From IMG/VR virus record IMGVR_UViG_3300018081_000010, positions 1 to 31,112 of that record: a stretch of 31,112 nt of DNA. One strand, given 5' to 3'. Source of the stretch: a virus. The position numbers were made by a program, and so were the translations under genes. Positions 1 to 5,814 of this stretch are shown piece by piece. The notes beneath the pieces are model-generated. The model saw only the letters and a program-made list of their open reading frames with translations, had not been told where the DNA came from and did no database searches. How positions within the stretch are numbered: the stretch's first letter is position 1; every line of letters begins with the position of its first letter.

Positions 1-602
1 CAAGCGGTGCAACATCCGGGGCATCCGGGGTGGGTGGAGGCGGAGGAGGGTCCGCCGGAGCGGGAGCGGCGGGGGCGGGAGTGGCGGCAGTTTCGGGGGG
101 AGCGCCGGGTTCAATTACCGCAACAGGGGTCGGGGGACAGGGAGGACAGGGAAATTTTGGGACTGGTGCTGGCGGAGTAGCTGAGTATGGAGGCGGGGGC
201 GGTGGAGGCGGCGGAGGCCCCGTCGGCGAAGTCCCTGGAAATGGGGGCTCCTCTATGTATGGTGCCGGCGCAGGCGGCGGCGGCGGAATATCTACCGGGG
301 GTGCTTTCAACCCAGGCGCAACTGGCGGAAGTTGTTCTTCATATACTGGGGGAGGTGGAGCGACAGGGGGGCAAACCACCGGAGCAACAGGTGGAACGGG
401 CGCGGACGGCGGAACATCATTTAATTGCGGGGCCGGCGGCGGAGGCGGCGCATCGAACACTGGCGCAGGAACCGGCGGAAAAGGCGGCAAAGGTGGATTT
501 CCCGGCGGAGGCGGCGGCGGCGCGGGGTCAGCGACGACCGGGCCGGGCGGAACCGGCGGCGCGGGTGGGGCAGGACGAGTTACGGTGATTACGATTTTCT
601 AA
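1..602 (+). CDS. Glycine-rich fibre protein, C-terminal part (5' truncated)
   Basis: The reading frame is already open at base 3, with no stop between the window edge and the TAA at 600-602, so the gene starts outside the window. A GTG at 30 is only an internal codon. The visible ~200 residues are extremely rich in glycine, in runs such as GGGGGGGGG separated by A, S, T, P and N. They end in a short hydrophobic tail, GRVTVITIF. Known glycine-rich phage tail proteins have this pattern: glycine runs that can pack as polyglycine-II helices, closed by a short beta-strand. The likely role is the tip of a tail fibre or a receptor-binding adhesin. The glycine runs make the encoding DNA G-rich and low in complexity. 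The stop overlaps the next ATG (TAATG). Function is inferred from composition only. Confidence 0.6.
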   Translation, partial: SGATSGASGVGGGGGGSAGAGAAGAGVAAVSGGAPGSITATGVGGQGGQGNFGTGAGGVAEYGGGGGGGGGGPVGEVPGNGGSSMYGAGAGGGGGISTGGAFNPGATGGSCSSYTGGGGATGGQTTGATGGTGADGGTSFNCGAGGGGGASNTGAGTGGKGGKGGFPGGGGGGAGSATTGPGGTGGAGGAGRVTVITIF

Positions 603-697
603 TGAAACGGCGGATAGCATTATTCTTGAACTCGATTGCGCGTATGCTAAATCGGCTCGCGAAGTGGTTCAACGCCAATGCGAGAAAATTAACCTAA
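602..697 (+). CDS. Small basic peptide, 31 aa, coupled to the fibre gene
   Basis: The ATG at 602 shares its A with the TAA of the glycine-rich gene, an arrangement typical of translational coupling. The frame then encodes 31 residues ending at TAA 695-697. The peptide starts MKRRIALFLNSIARMLNRLA and carries about eight Arg/Lys residues with no acidic residue. Charged and hydrophobic residues alternate in a way that could form an amphipathic helix. No family is recognised. It could be a small membrane-active or nucleic-acid-binding peptide, or a spurious extension. The overlap with the preceding stop is the main support. Confidence 0.35.
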   Translation: MKRRIALFLNSIARMLNRLAKWFNANARKLT

Positions 698-709
698 ACG
701 TTGAAATAA

Positions 710-1777
710 ATGGCAACCCCACGAAGACTACACCTGCTAGGACTGCCCAATGCGCCAGTAAATCAGGATTATTCGCTCGACGGTTTTGCGACTGCCGGGC
801 ACCGATTCGCCAGAATGATGAAGCACCTTGGGCATAAAGTTTTCCTCTATGGAGCGGAAGGAAGTGATGCACCTTGCGATGAATTCATTCCAATCATTTC
901 TGAACGAGAGCGGGTTTCGTTACTTGGGGATTGTGAATACCAATACGCAACGATGGACGAACGATTCCCGCTTTGGCAATTATCCAATGCGAGAGCAGCG
1001 GCAGAGATTAAACACCGCAAGCAGCCGGGAGATATGCTGCTGACTATCGGCGGGGCTTCTCAGAAACCAATCTTCGATTTTCATCCTGACTTGATGCCAG
1101 TTGAATACTCCGTAGGATATGAAGGAAACTTTTGTCCGCACAGAGTTTTCGAGAGTCGCGCGTGGCAACACTTTTGTTATGGGAACAAGAATGTTTGGGA
1201 CGGGAGATTTTTTGATACTGTCATTCCGCTTTTTTTCGACCCGGACCAATTTCCATTTCAGGAAAAACCCGACGACTATTTTTTATATGTCGGGCGATTT
1301 ATTGAGCGCAAGGGGATTCGAGTTGTTTGTCAGGTTGCCGAAGCCGCCAGAATCAAAGTGAAATTTATTGGGCACGGGGATACGTCTCTGATTACTGGAG
1401 GGCATGAAATCCTTGGCGCGGTTGATTGGAAAACTCGCAACGAAGTCATGTCGAAAGCCCGGGCAGTGTTTTGCCCGACGCTATACATGGAGCCATTTAA
1501 CAGTGTCTCCGTAGAAGCGCAGCTTTGTGGGACGCCTGTGATTTCGACGGACTGGGGCGGATTTACGGAAACGGTCGAGCAAGATAAGACCGGGTTCCGG
1601 TGCTCATATCTTGGGGATTTTGTCAGGGCCACCAAAAAGGTCGATGCAATTCGGAGACCCTATGTTCGTGAACGCGCGTATCGGAAATATTCCATGTGGA
1701 ATCGTTGCTACGAATACAAGGACTACTTTTCTCGTCTGGAAAAGCTCTGGGGCGACGGATGGAATTCACTTGACTGA
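710..1777 (+). CDS. GT4-type glycosyltransferase (group 1), 355 aa
   Basis: This is probably a GT-B fold retaining glycosyltransferase that moves a sugar from a nucleotide donor to a glycan, protein or lipid acceptor. The C-terminal half shows the family hallmarks: YVGRFIERKG at residues 193-202, the start of the donor-binding domain, and EPFNSVSVEAQLCGTPVI at 261-278. The latter contains the E-x7-E pair (E261, E269) that contacts the nucleotide sugar. GWGD-like residues follow near the C-terminus. The N-terminal domain is compact and less conserved. There is no signal peptide or membrane segment, so it should be cytoplasmic. Its last codons (Leu-Asp-stop) fall inside the first copy of a 55-bp repeat that carries a promoter for the next gene. 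The donor and acceptor cannot be read from the sequence. Confidence 0.8.
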   Translation: MATPRRLHLLGLPNAPVNQDYSLDGFATAGHRFARMMKHLGHKVFLYGAEGSDAPCDEFIPIISERERVSLLGDCEYQYATMDERFPLWQLSNARAAAEIKHRKQPGDMLLTIGGASQKPIFDFHPDLMPVEYSVGYEGNFCPHRVFESRAWQHFCYGNKNVWDGRFFDTVIPLFFDPDQFPFQEKPDDYFLYVGRFIERKGIRVVCQVAEAARIKVKFIGHGDTSLITGGHEILGAVDWKTRNEVMSKARAVFCPTLYMEPFNSVSVEAQLCGTPVISTDWGGFTETVEQDKTGFRCSYLGDFVRATKKVDAIRRPYVRERAYRKYSMWNRCYEYKDYFSRLEKLWGDGWNSLD

Positions 1778-1822
1778 ACCTAAATATGCCGTATATTCCG
1801 GGCATGAGTTCGCTTGAAACAC
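1768..1822 (+). repeat. 55-bp direct repeat, copy A (promoter plus gene start)
   Basis: This segment matches 2030-2084 at 54 of 55 bases; the only difference is c1779 versus t2041. Each copy covers the last codons of the upstream gene (Leu-Asp-stop), a -35/-10 promoter-like pair and the first codons (MSSLET) of the downstream frame. The spacing suggests a duplication event that placed the small Zn-finger gene between two copies. Confidence 0.95.
1770..1797 (+). promoter_or_regulatory. Promoter-like site P1
   Basis: TTGACT (1770-1775) and TATATT (1792-1797) are separated by 16 bases. The predicted transcription start (about 1804) coincides with an ATG at 1804, exactly 34 bases after the first T of TTGAC. 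A short inverted repeat, AATAT-GCCGT-ATATT, overlaps the -10 element and could be an operator. The -35 overlaps the stop codon of the glycosyltransferase gene. Confidence 0.6.
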
Positions 1823-1839
1823 ACGGAGTCGATGCATGA
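1804..1839 (+). CDS. 11-aa leader peptide ORF overlapping the Zn-finger gene
   Basis: The ATG at the predicted start of transcription opens the frame MSSLETHGVDA, and its TGA (1837-1839) overlaps the ATG of the next gene (ATGA). The first six residues are identical to those of the protein at 2066, because both lie in the 55-bp repeat. Translation of this leader would deliver ribosomes to the Zn-finger ORF, which has only a poor Shine-Dalgarno of its own. It is probably the remnant of a repeated gene start that now works as a coupling leader. This is inference. Confidence 0.4.
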   Translation: MSSLETHGVDA

Positions 1840-2039
1840 AATTTTGTCGTCATTGCGGAATCAATAAAGTCCCCGATAGGCAGGGGGAAAGTTGTGCGAC
1901 GTGTGTTAGATATGAAACGTTGCTTGACAGCATGTTTTGTGTGATTTGCGGTGCGAAGGGCTGTGCGCGATGGGATTTTGTCAATGGGGCTAGCTGCTAT
2001 CGTCATCCCGTAAGGGCGGAATCTTTTCTACTTGACTGA
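1836..2039 (+). CDS. Small Cys-rich (zinc-binding) protein, 67 aa
   Basis: The protein has three CxxC pairs (C4/C7, C20/C23, C35/C38) plus C43 and C54, which suggests one or two structural zinc sites of zinc-ribbon type. No enzyme motif is visible. Small zinc-ribbon proteins are common among phage accessory genes and may bind nucleic acid or host proteins; the role here is unknown. The start at 1836 overlaps the leader ORF stop (ATGA). The last codons (Leu-Asp-stop) lie in the second copy of the 55-bp repeat. The gene is therefore flanked by repeats, like a cassette gained or duplicated by recombination. Confidence 0.6.
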   Translation: MKFCRHCGINKVPDRQGESCATCVRYETLLDSMFCVICGAKGCARWDFVNGASCYRHPVRAESFLLD

Positions 2040-2084
2040 ATCTAAATATGCCGTATATTCCGGGCATGAGTTCGCTTGAAACAC
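2030..2084 (+). repeat. 55-bp direct repeat, copy B
   Basis: This is the partner of 1768-1822, identical at 54 of 55 positions. It again joins an upstream Leu-Asp-stop, a promoter-like pair and the codons for MSSLET. Confidence 0.95.
2032..2059 (+). promoter_or_regulatory. Promoter-like site P2
   Basis: TTGACT (2032-2037) and TATATT (2054-2059) have a 16-base spacer. The ATG at 2066 lies exactly 34 bases after the first T, at the expected +1. The AATAT/ATATT inverted repeat over the -10 seen in P1 is also present. Confidence 0.6.
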
Positions 2085-2281
2085 TCGTTATTCTCAATTC
2101 GGTCCGGGGCGCAACCCGTGAACGAAACTTCGCCATCTCGCTGAACGCCGGTTCCGCCGGCAATGCAAAACACTCCGAAAAGGCCGGGGGTCCGCTGACC
2201 CCACAATCATGGATTGAAGACGGCGAATGGGAAGCGCTCAAACGCAAACGTAAACGCAAGAAACGGAGGGCTGGATATTGA
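2066..2281 (+). CDS. Small protein with strongly basic C-terminus, 71 aa
   Basis: The protein begins MSSLETLVILNSVRG and ends in a run of Lys/Arg (KRKRKRKKRR), which suggests binding to nucleic acid or an acidic surface. No family is recognised. An in-frame ATG at 2048 would add six residues, but it lies upstream of the -10 element of P2. The ATG at 2066 sits at the predicted transcription start and matches the spacing of four other genes here, so I chose it. If so, the mRNA is leaderless. The stop TGA (2279-2281) overlaps the TTG start of the next gene. Confidence 0.5.
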   Translation: MSSLETLVILNSVRGATRERNFAISLNAGSAGNAKHSEKAGGPLTPQSWIEDGEWEALKRKRKRKKRRAGY

Positions 2282-2805
2282 ATCTCTCCGAATATCAAGG
2301 GCTATTCAACAGGGGGGAGCCAACTCGGTATCCCGAGGAGTGTCAACGCATCGCACGGATAGCCAAAGAAGTGGGGCTATTCATCTCAAGTGGACAAGCC
2401 GAAGAAATTTGGCAATGGCACAGCGACAATTCTGGTGCTGGTTGGTTGGGGATTGCCGGGGAAGCTGATGAGGAAATCCAAGCGGTTCTATTAACTTATT
2501 GTGTGTTCTACTCTCGCATGAAAGGCCTTACAGGAGAAAATATTCACACCGCTGGAAATCCCGGACCTCCCGGACCTCCGCCCGGCTATCGTCTGTTGGA
2601 GTCCGATGATTACGTGAGTCCGGGCGATTTGTGGTTGCGACCTTATGACAATATTTGGGTCGAGTCTGGAACTGCGCATTGGGGATACGGGCGTTGCCCG
2701 ATTTCTGGTGAAATGGGATATAGGCGACGCCCTGCCCCGGGGCAAAGCTATGCGAGGAATATTAAACTTGACAAATCGCGGCTAGGGGCTACCATAAAGG
2801 TATGA
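2278..2805 (+). CDS. Hypothetical phage protein, 175 aa, TTG start
   Basis: The TTG at 2278 is supported by a strong Shine-Dalgarno, GGAGGG, at 2265-2270 with a 7-base gap. It overlaps the preceding TGA. The N-terminal ~80 residues look helical and globular. A short proline/glycine linker, GNPGPPGPPPG, follows. The C-terminal part (YRLLESDDYVSPGDLWLRP onward, with several Trp residues and a closing YRRRPA) resembles a short Trp-rich domain seen in many phage hypothetical proteins. No catalytic motif is evident and the function is unknown. A promoter-like site (P3) lies inside its last 40 bases, and its stop overlaps the start of the next small ORF. Confidence 0.6.
   Translation: MNLSEYQGLFNRGEPTRYPEECQRIARIAKEVGLFISSGQAEEIWQWHSDNSGAGWLGIAGEADEEIQAVLLTYCVFYSRMKGLTGENIHTAGNPGPPGPPPGYRLLESDDYVSPGDLWLRPYDNIWVESGTAHWGYGRCPISGEMGYRRRPAPGQSYARNIKLDKSRLGATIKV
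2768..2796 (+). promoter_or_regulatory. Promoter-like site P3
   Basis: TTGACA (2768-2773) and ACCATA (2791-2796) have a 17-base spacer. An ATG follows at 2802, exactly 34 bases after the first T, the same geometry as P1, P2, P5 and P7. The site lies within the 3' end of the upstream gene. Confidence 0.5.
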
Positions 2806-2882
2806 TTGATGTTTTTATGGTTACTTTCGCTGTAGCCGTCGTGGTGTTGTTCATTTTCGTCGCCGCCAAGGCGGTGCGATAG
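2802..2882 (+). CDS. 26-aa single-pass membrane peptide
   Basis: ATG at 2802 to TAG at 2880-2882 encodes 26 residues. After a short start (MIDV) comes one hydrophobic stretch, FMVTFAVAVVVLFIFVAA, that would span a membrane once, and then a basic tail (KAVR). The ORF has AAAGG just upstream and sits precisely at the expected transcription start of P3, which is why I consider it real despite its size. Small single-pass peptides in phages can act as holin-like, superinfection-exclusion or anti-host factors. None can be assigned here. Confidence 0.5.
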   Translation: MIDVFMVTFAVAVVVLFIFVAAKAVR

Positions 2883-2886
2883 CGTC

Positions 2887-2915
2887 TTGACTTTCGGGCC
2901 ATTCTGCGGACCTTT
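2887..2915 (+). promoter_or_regulatory. Promoter-like site P4 of the RNA locus
   Basis: TTGACT (2887-2892) is followed by GGACCTTT (2908-2915), with the same spacing as at 9836, 16002 and 25832. There is no ATG at the +34 position. Transcription would start near 2921, about 12 bases before the tRNA-like element, so this looks like the promoter for the RNA locus. Confidence 0.6.
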
Positions 2916-2933
2916 GTAGCAGTTCTTTGATAT

Positions 2934-3005
2934 GGCGGGTTGGAGTAATAGTAGCTCGTTTGGTTCATCCAGAAGGAGTGGGTTCAAATCCTGCACTCGC
3001 CGCCA
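2934..3005 (+). tRNA. tRNA-Met(CAT)-like RNA with a shortened anticodon loop
   Basis: A 72-nt cloverleaf can be drawn by eye. The acceptor is GGCGGGT/ACTCGCC (7 bp, one G-U), followed by discriminator G and an encoded CCA (3003-3005). The D arm is GAGT/GCTC with loop AATAGTA. The anticodon stem is TTTGG/CCAGA, the variable loop AGGA, and the T arm GTGGG/CCTGC with the canonical loop TTCAAAT. It resembles Met tRNAs, but the anticodon loop is TTCAT, only 5 nt instead of 7. The D loop also lacks the invariant GG (one G only). Acceptor position 1-72 is a G-C pair, unlike bacterial initiators. It may be a decaying tRNA, a tRNA with an unusual fold, or a tRNA mimic. It lies 12 nt downstream of the predicted start of P4. 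Confidence 0.6.
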
Positions 3006-3147
3006 ACTTCTCCCGCCGAAACGGGGGAACAAGTCGCGTGGTAAATCCTGTTCTACGCTAGGCATAGCTAGGGCATGGTGGTAAATCGCGGCCGCTGAGG
3101 CTTGCGGTGCGTTAGCGGGTCGCGCCCGGCACCGAACCCAGCAAATC

Positions 3148-3224
3148 ACTCGGGTAGTTTAAGACTAAAACACCGGTTTTGACACCGGAATTGCCGACGA
3201 ATAAAAACGAATCGGCCCCGAGTC
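3148..3224 (+). ncRNA. Cloverleaf-like RNA (Gln-like anticodon arm)
   Basis: All four stems are perfectly paired: acceptor ACTCGGG/CCCGAGT (7 bp), D GTTT/AAAC (4 bp), anticodon CCGGT/ACCGG (5 bp) and T GCCGA/TCGGC (5 bp). The D and anticodon arms resemble Gln(TTG) tRNAs. The loops are wrong, however. The D loop AAGACTA lacks GG. The anticodon loop TTTGAC has 6 nt. The T loop is 14 nt (CGAATAAAAACGAA) and lacks TTC. No CCA is encoded after position 3224. The stems argue for selection on the fold, while the loops argue against ordinary tRNA function. A decayed tRNA with a T-loop insertion is the main alternative. Confidence 0.5.
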
Positions 3225-3285
3225 AAAATTTCCAGTCGGAGTCCCCCAAACTGGTCGGCGCGAAGCGAAAATCGCTAATCCCGAC

Positions 3286-3361
3286 GAGCGGAATTCAGCG
3301 GGGCAAGACTGTGTAAACGAAGTCTCCGGGATTACCCGGGGACCAACCAAACATTCCGCTC
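3286..3361 (+). ncRNA. Structured RNA element closed by a perfect 9-bp stem
   Basis: GAGCGGAAT (3286-3294) is the exact reverse complement of ATTCCGCTC (3353-3361), enclosing 58 bases. Inside are hairpins AGACT/AGTCT and, directly abutting, CCGGG/CCCGG with loop ATTA. The overall length of 76 nt equals that of a tRNA, but no proper D or T arm can be drawn. It ends 12 bases before the CapD-like gene, followed by TCTTTT. It could be a third degenerate cloverleaf, a terminator-like structure or a 5' UTR element of that gene. Confidence 0.4.
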
Positions 3362-3373
3362 TCTTTTGCCACG

Positions 3374-4378
3374 ATGATTGATAAAGATTACCGCCGCCTG
3401 CTATGCCGGCCCGAGCATATCTTTGACGAGGCTGCTATCGACAAAGAATTGCTCGGGAAAAAAATCCTGATAACCGGGGCCGGCGGGTCCATCGGCTCTG
3501 CGCTGACTCGGAGGATTTGCCAAGCGAATCCCCTTTTGCTTTATGTTCTCGGACATGGCGAGGATTCTATTTTTCAGTTGCAACAACGGCTTCTAGATTC
3601 ATCGTGTATTCGACCGATTATCGCGGATGCGTATTCCCACGAGGTTTTCACTTTGCTCGAAACGGGCAACATCGACCTCGTTTTCCACACGGCCGCCCAC
3701 AAACATGTCGGGCTTATGGAATCAAATCCGCGCTCGGCCTTCGCGAATAATACCCAAGCGACGATTTGGCTTGCGCGCAAATGCGAAAAACATAACGTCC
3801 GGTTTGTCTATCTATCCACCGACAAAGCGGTAAAGCCCACCACCGTCATGGGCGCGAGCAAGAAGCTCGCCGAGGCCTGGGTCGATGCGAACTGTTCTAA
3901 CGCAGTGACGATTCGCCTCGGCAACGTGCTGGGGTCCGCCGGTTCGCTGGTGGAAATCATTGAGAGACGGCGAGAGACCGGGCACAGCTTTAATCTGGCT
4001 CACCGTGACATGGCTCGTCATTTCGTCACGGTCAAGGAAGCGGTAGGGCTGATTCTTACCTCCGGCATCGGTTTGCCCGGGAAATATACCCTTTACATGG
4101 GGTTACCGCGATATATTGAGGCGATTGTGAGACAAATTGCTCCGAGCATGGGAATAACCATATCAAATAAGGTCGGCAAAGAAAAGCTAGTCGAAGATTT
4201 GCGAGAGGATGACGAGGGATATTATGATAATCTGGATTCGCCCATTGTCAAACTGACCCGGGACGTGAAACCCGAGCTAGTCAGCGCGGTCCTCGAAATC
4301 ATCGAAGACCACGCGAATTCTGGCATCGAAACTGAGTCCCTTGGGCGGCTTATGGTGAACATAGCCAGGAAAATATAG
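3374..4378 (+). CDS. CapD/FlaA1-type nucleotide-sugar 4,6-dehydratase, 334 aa
   Basis: This is an extended short-chain dehydrogenase/reductase of the polysaccharide biosynthesis (CapD/FlaA1/PseB) family. The members act on UDP-sugars such as UDP-GlcNAc, giving 4-keto-6-deoxy intermediates. Visible motifs are the Rossmann GAGGSIGS (35-42), AAHKHVGLME (107-116), STDKAV (148-153) and MGASK (159-163). In the last, Met replaces the usual catalytic Tyr, as is normal for this family. The length matches the short soluble members without membrane helices. It is followed immediately by a putative glycosyltransferase (stop and start overlap as TAGTG) and, further on, by a fucose synthase. This makes a phage-encoded route to activated deoxysugars. 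The exact substrate and stereochemistry cannot be read from the sequence. Confidence 0.8.
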   Translation: MIDKDYRRLLCRPEHIFDEAAIDKELLGKKILITGAGGSIGSALTRRICQANPLLLYVLGHGEDSIFQLQQRLLDSSCIRPIIADAYSHEVFTLLETGNIDLVFHTAAHKHVGLMESNPRSAFANNTQATIWLARKCEKHNVRFVYLSTDKAVKPTTVMGASKKLAEAWVDANCSNAVTIRLGNVLGSAGSLVEIIERRRETGHSFNLAHRDMARHFVTVKEAVGLILTSGIGLPGKYTLYMGLPRYIEAIVRQIAPSMGITISNKVGKEKLVEDLREDDEGYYDNLDSPIVKLTRDVKPELVSAVLEIIEDHANSGIETESLGRLMVNIARKI

Positions 4379-5118
4379 TGACGGATAAAATATTGATTTT
4401 GCTTTCCTACTGGAAAGGAGACCGGGAGCAGGCAATGCGGCTAGCCCGCTTGCTTGCGGACCTGGAACCCCCCGGCTCAGGGGCGTGCGATTTTGCTTTT
4501 GTGGCACGCCGAGATTGTAAACACGATATTTCCTCGGTCAACTACGTGTCCCGAAAATTCACTACTTTTACAGGAATTTCCCAACGACACGAAACTGGTT
4601 GGCCGCTCGGTTGTGGGGGTTTGTTCTTTGGCGCGATGGACTGGTGCTTACGGGGAATTTCAAAAGGGAAGCTTCCAAAATACAAAGCGATTTTGAATTT
4701 AGCGGCCGATACATGCCCACTCGTAAACGACGGCTTGCTATACTTACACAGTGAATGGGACCGACTGTCAAAAAAGGGGGTTAAGATGGCCGGCGCGATG
4801 GTCGGAGGTAACGCGCGTTGTCAGTCCGGCTCACATATCAATGGAGACTGCACCCTGATATCCGGAGACCTAGAATATCTTACCTTTATTGCGAAGCAGG
4901 CCGGAACTGCGCTGCGCGGAGGGGGAGGATGGGATTGGATACTCGCACCCCAATTCGAGTTGAAGAAATGGGCGAATATCGCAGGCATTCAGTCGCATTG
5001 GAAACGACCGACTTTTCATGAGGGGGAATGGGAAGCCCTGCGGGCCGGGGGGATTCGATGGCTGCACGGCACGAAAGATAACAGTCTGTTAGAACTTGCG
5101 AGGAAAAAACTACTCTGA
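4378..5118 (+). CDS. Putative glycosyltransferase-like protein, 246 aa, GTG start
   Basis: The GTG at 4378 overlaps the TAG of the dehydratase gene, with AGGA about 10 bases upstream. The N-terminus KILILLSYWKGDREQAMRLA looks like the first strand and helix of a GT-A domain. The segment ILNLAADTCPLV (about residue 106) could hold the metal- and nucleotide-binding region. A Gly/Trp-rich piece, GGGGWDWILAP, lies around 178-188. No family is firmly recognised. Its place between a nucleotide-sugar dehydratase, another GT-A-like protein and a fucose synthase is the best argument for a sugar-transfer role. It has no membrane segment. Confidence 0.5.
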   Translation: MTDKILILLSYWKGDREQAMRLARLLADLEPPGSGACDFAFVARRDCKHDISSVNYVSRKFTTFTGISQRHETGWPLGCGGLFFGAMDWCLRGISKGKLPKYKAILNLAADTCPLVNDGLLYLHSEWDRLSKKGVKMAGAMVGGNARCQSGSHINGDCTLISGDLEYLTFIAKQAGTALRGGGGWDWILAPQFELKKWANIAGIQSHWKRPTFHEGEWEALRAGGIRWLHGTKDNSLLELARKKLL

Positions 5119-5813
5119 AAGTCGTCACATATTACGTCCCCGTTCCGGGTCTTTGGTCTGACCAATCGCAGCGCGAGTTAATTAAAATTTGGGAGCGCAG
5201 TTGGCGGAAAGCCGGCTGGGAACCTCTCGTGATTGACGAGAATGATATTCGCGGCCATGCGCGCTATGAATTTTTTAGAGAACATTTTTACGCTAAGCCT
5301 ACGGCCTATCCTGCGGACTACACGGCTGCCTGTTTCCTCCGTTGGTTTGGCGCGTATGTCATAGGTGAGCGTGTAAACGAGCCGGTGCTTTTGGCGGACT
5401 ATGATGTCCTCAATTACGGATTCGCTCCTCGTCCGCCCGAGCCCGGGAAAATGGAAATTCTTTGCGATACCCCTCCGGAATCCATATACATGGGGGCGGT
5501 CCTCGGCGTCCCGCAAAACTTCCTCGATATCGCGGAGCTTTTTGCTTCCTGGAAGCCGGATGAGTTGGATTTTGCGTACAATTCTAATGTATATCACCAG
5601 GACGATTTGTCAATGCTCGCAAGAATGTTCCACCCACCCCCGGGGGATACGGCGCGACCAAAGCCCGAATGGATGGTGAAGACAAACGGGGTTTGCGCAC
5701 TGTATGATTATGCCGGGTATCGCACGAGCCCCCTTGTCCATTACGGTTTCGCGATGCACAGCAAGGGCTATTGGCCTAAATATAAATTTGTAGAGGCCAT
5801 ACGCCCCTTTTAA
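5115..5813 (+). CDS. Putative GT-A glycosyltransferase with CTG start, 232 aa
   Basis: The first ATG-type start in this frame is at 5229, but that would cut off a well-formed N-terminus. Reading back, the frame gives KVVTYYVPVPGLWSDQSQRE, a typical first strand of a GT-A domain. The frame has no ATG, GTG or TTG between the upstream stop at 5079 and that segment. The codon in front is CTG at 5115, which overlaps the previous gene's stop (CTGA), with AGGA about 10 bases upstream. LLADYDVLNYGF around residue 94-105 contains a DxD-like metal site (DYD). The fold is consistent with GT32/capsular-type transferases. Neighbours support a glycan role. The CTG start is an inference. Confidence 0.55.
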   Translation: MKVVTYYVPVPGLWSDQSQRELIKIWERSWRKAGWEPLVIDENDIRGHARYEFFREHFYAKPTAYPADYTAACFLRWFGAYVIGERVNEPVLLADYDVLNYGFAPRPPEPGKMEILCDTPPESIYMGAVLGVPQNFLDIAELFASWKPDELDFAYNSNVYHQDDLSMLARMFHPPPGDTARPKPEWMVKTNGVCALYDYAGYRTSPLVHYGFAMHSKGYWPKYKFVEAIRPF

Positions 5814-5814
5814 T

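Larger units (their letters stand above)
2883..3373 (+). other. Gene-free structured RNA locus
   Basis: No convincing protein gene occupies these 491 bases. They hold promoter P4 (2887-2915), a tRNA-Met-like element (2934-3005), a cloverleaf-like element (3148-3224) and an element closed by a 9-bp stem (3286-3361), each listed separately. Other hairpins include CTCCCG/CGGGGG around 3010-3027 just after the first element, GCCGC/GCGGT near 3090-3110, CCAGT/ACTGG at 3232-3253 and AGCGA/TCGCT inside a GTCGG/CCGAC stem near 3254-3285. I found no convincing cloverleaf in 3006-3147. The locus ends 12 bases before the next gene. Confidence 0.6.

Noticed and set aside
2048-2281. Longer version of the basic small protein starting at 2048
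   Set aside because: This ATG lies upstream of the -10 element of P2, so it would not be on the transcript from that promoter.
3179-3207. TTGACA and TAAAAA with a 17-base spacer inside the second cloverleaf-like RNA
   Set aside because: The boxes coincide with the anticodon arm and T loop of the RNA. It could be a promoter, but there is no gene start or known transcript after it, so I kept the RNA reading only.
5229-5813. ATG-type start for the third glycan-cluster gene at 5229
   Set aside because: It would drop a well-formed N-terminal strand and leave a gap with open frame; the CTG at 5115 explains the junction better.
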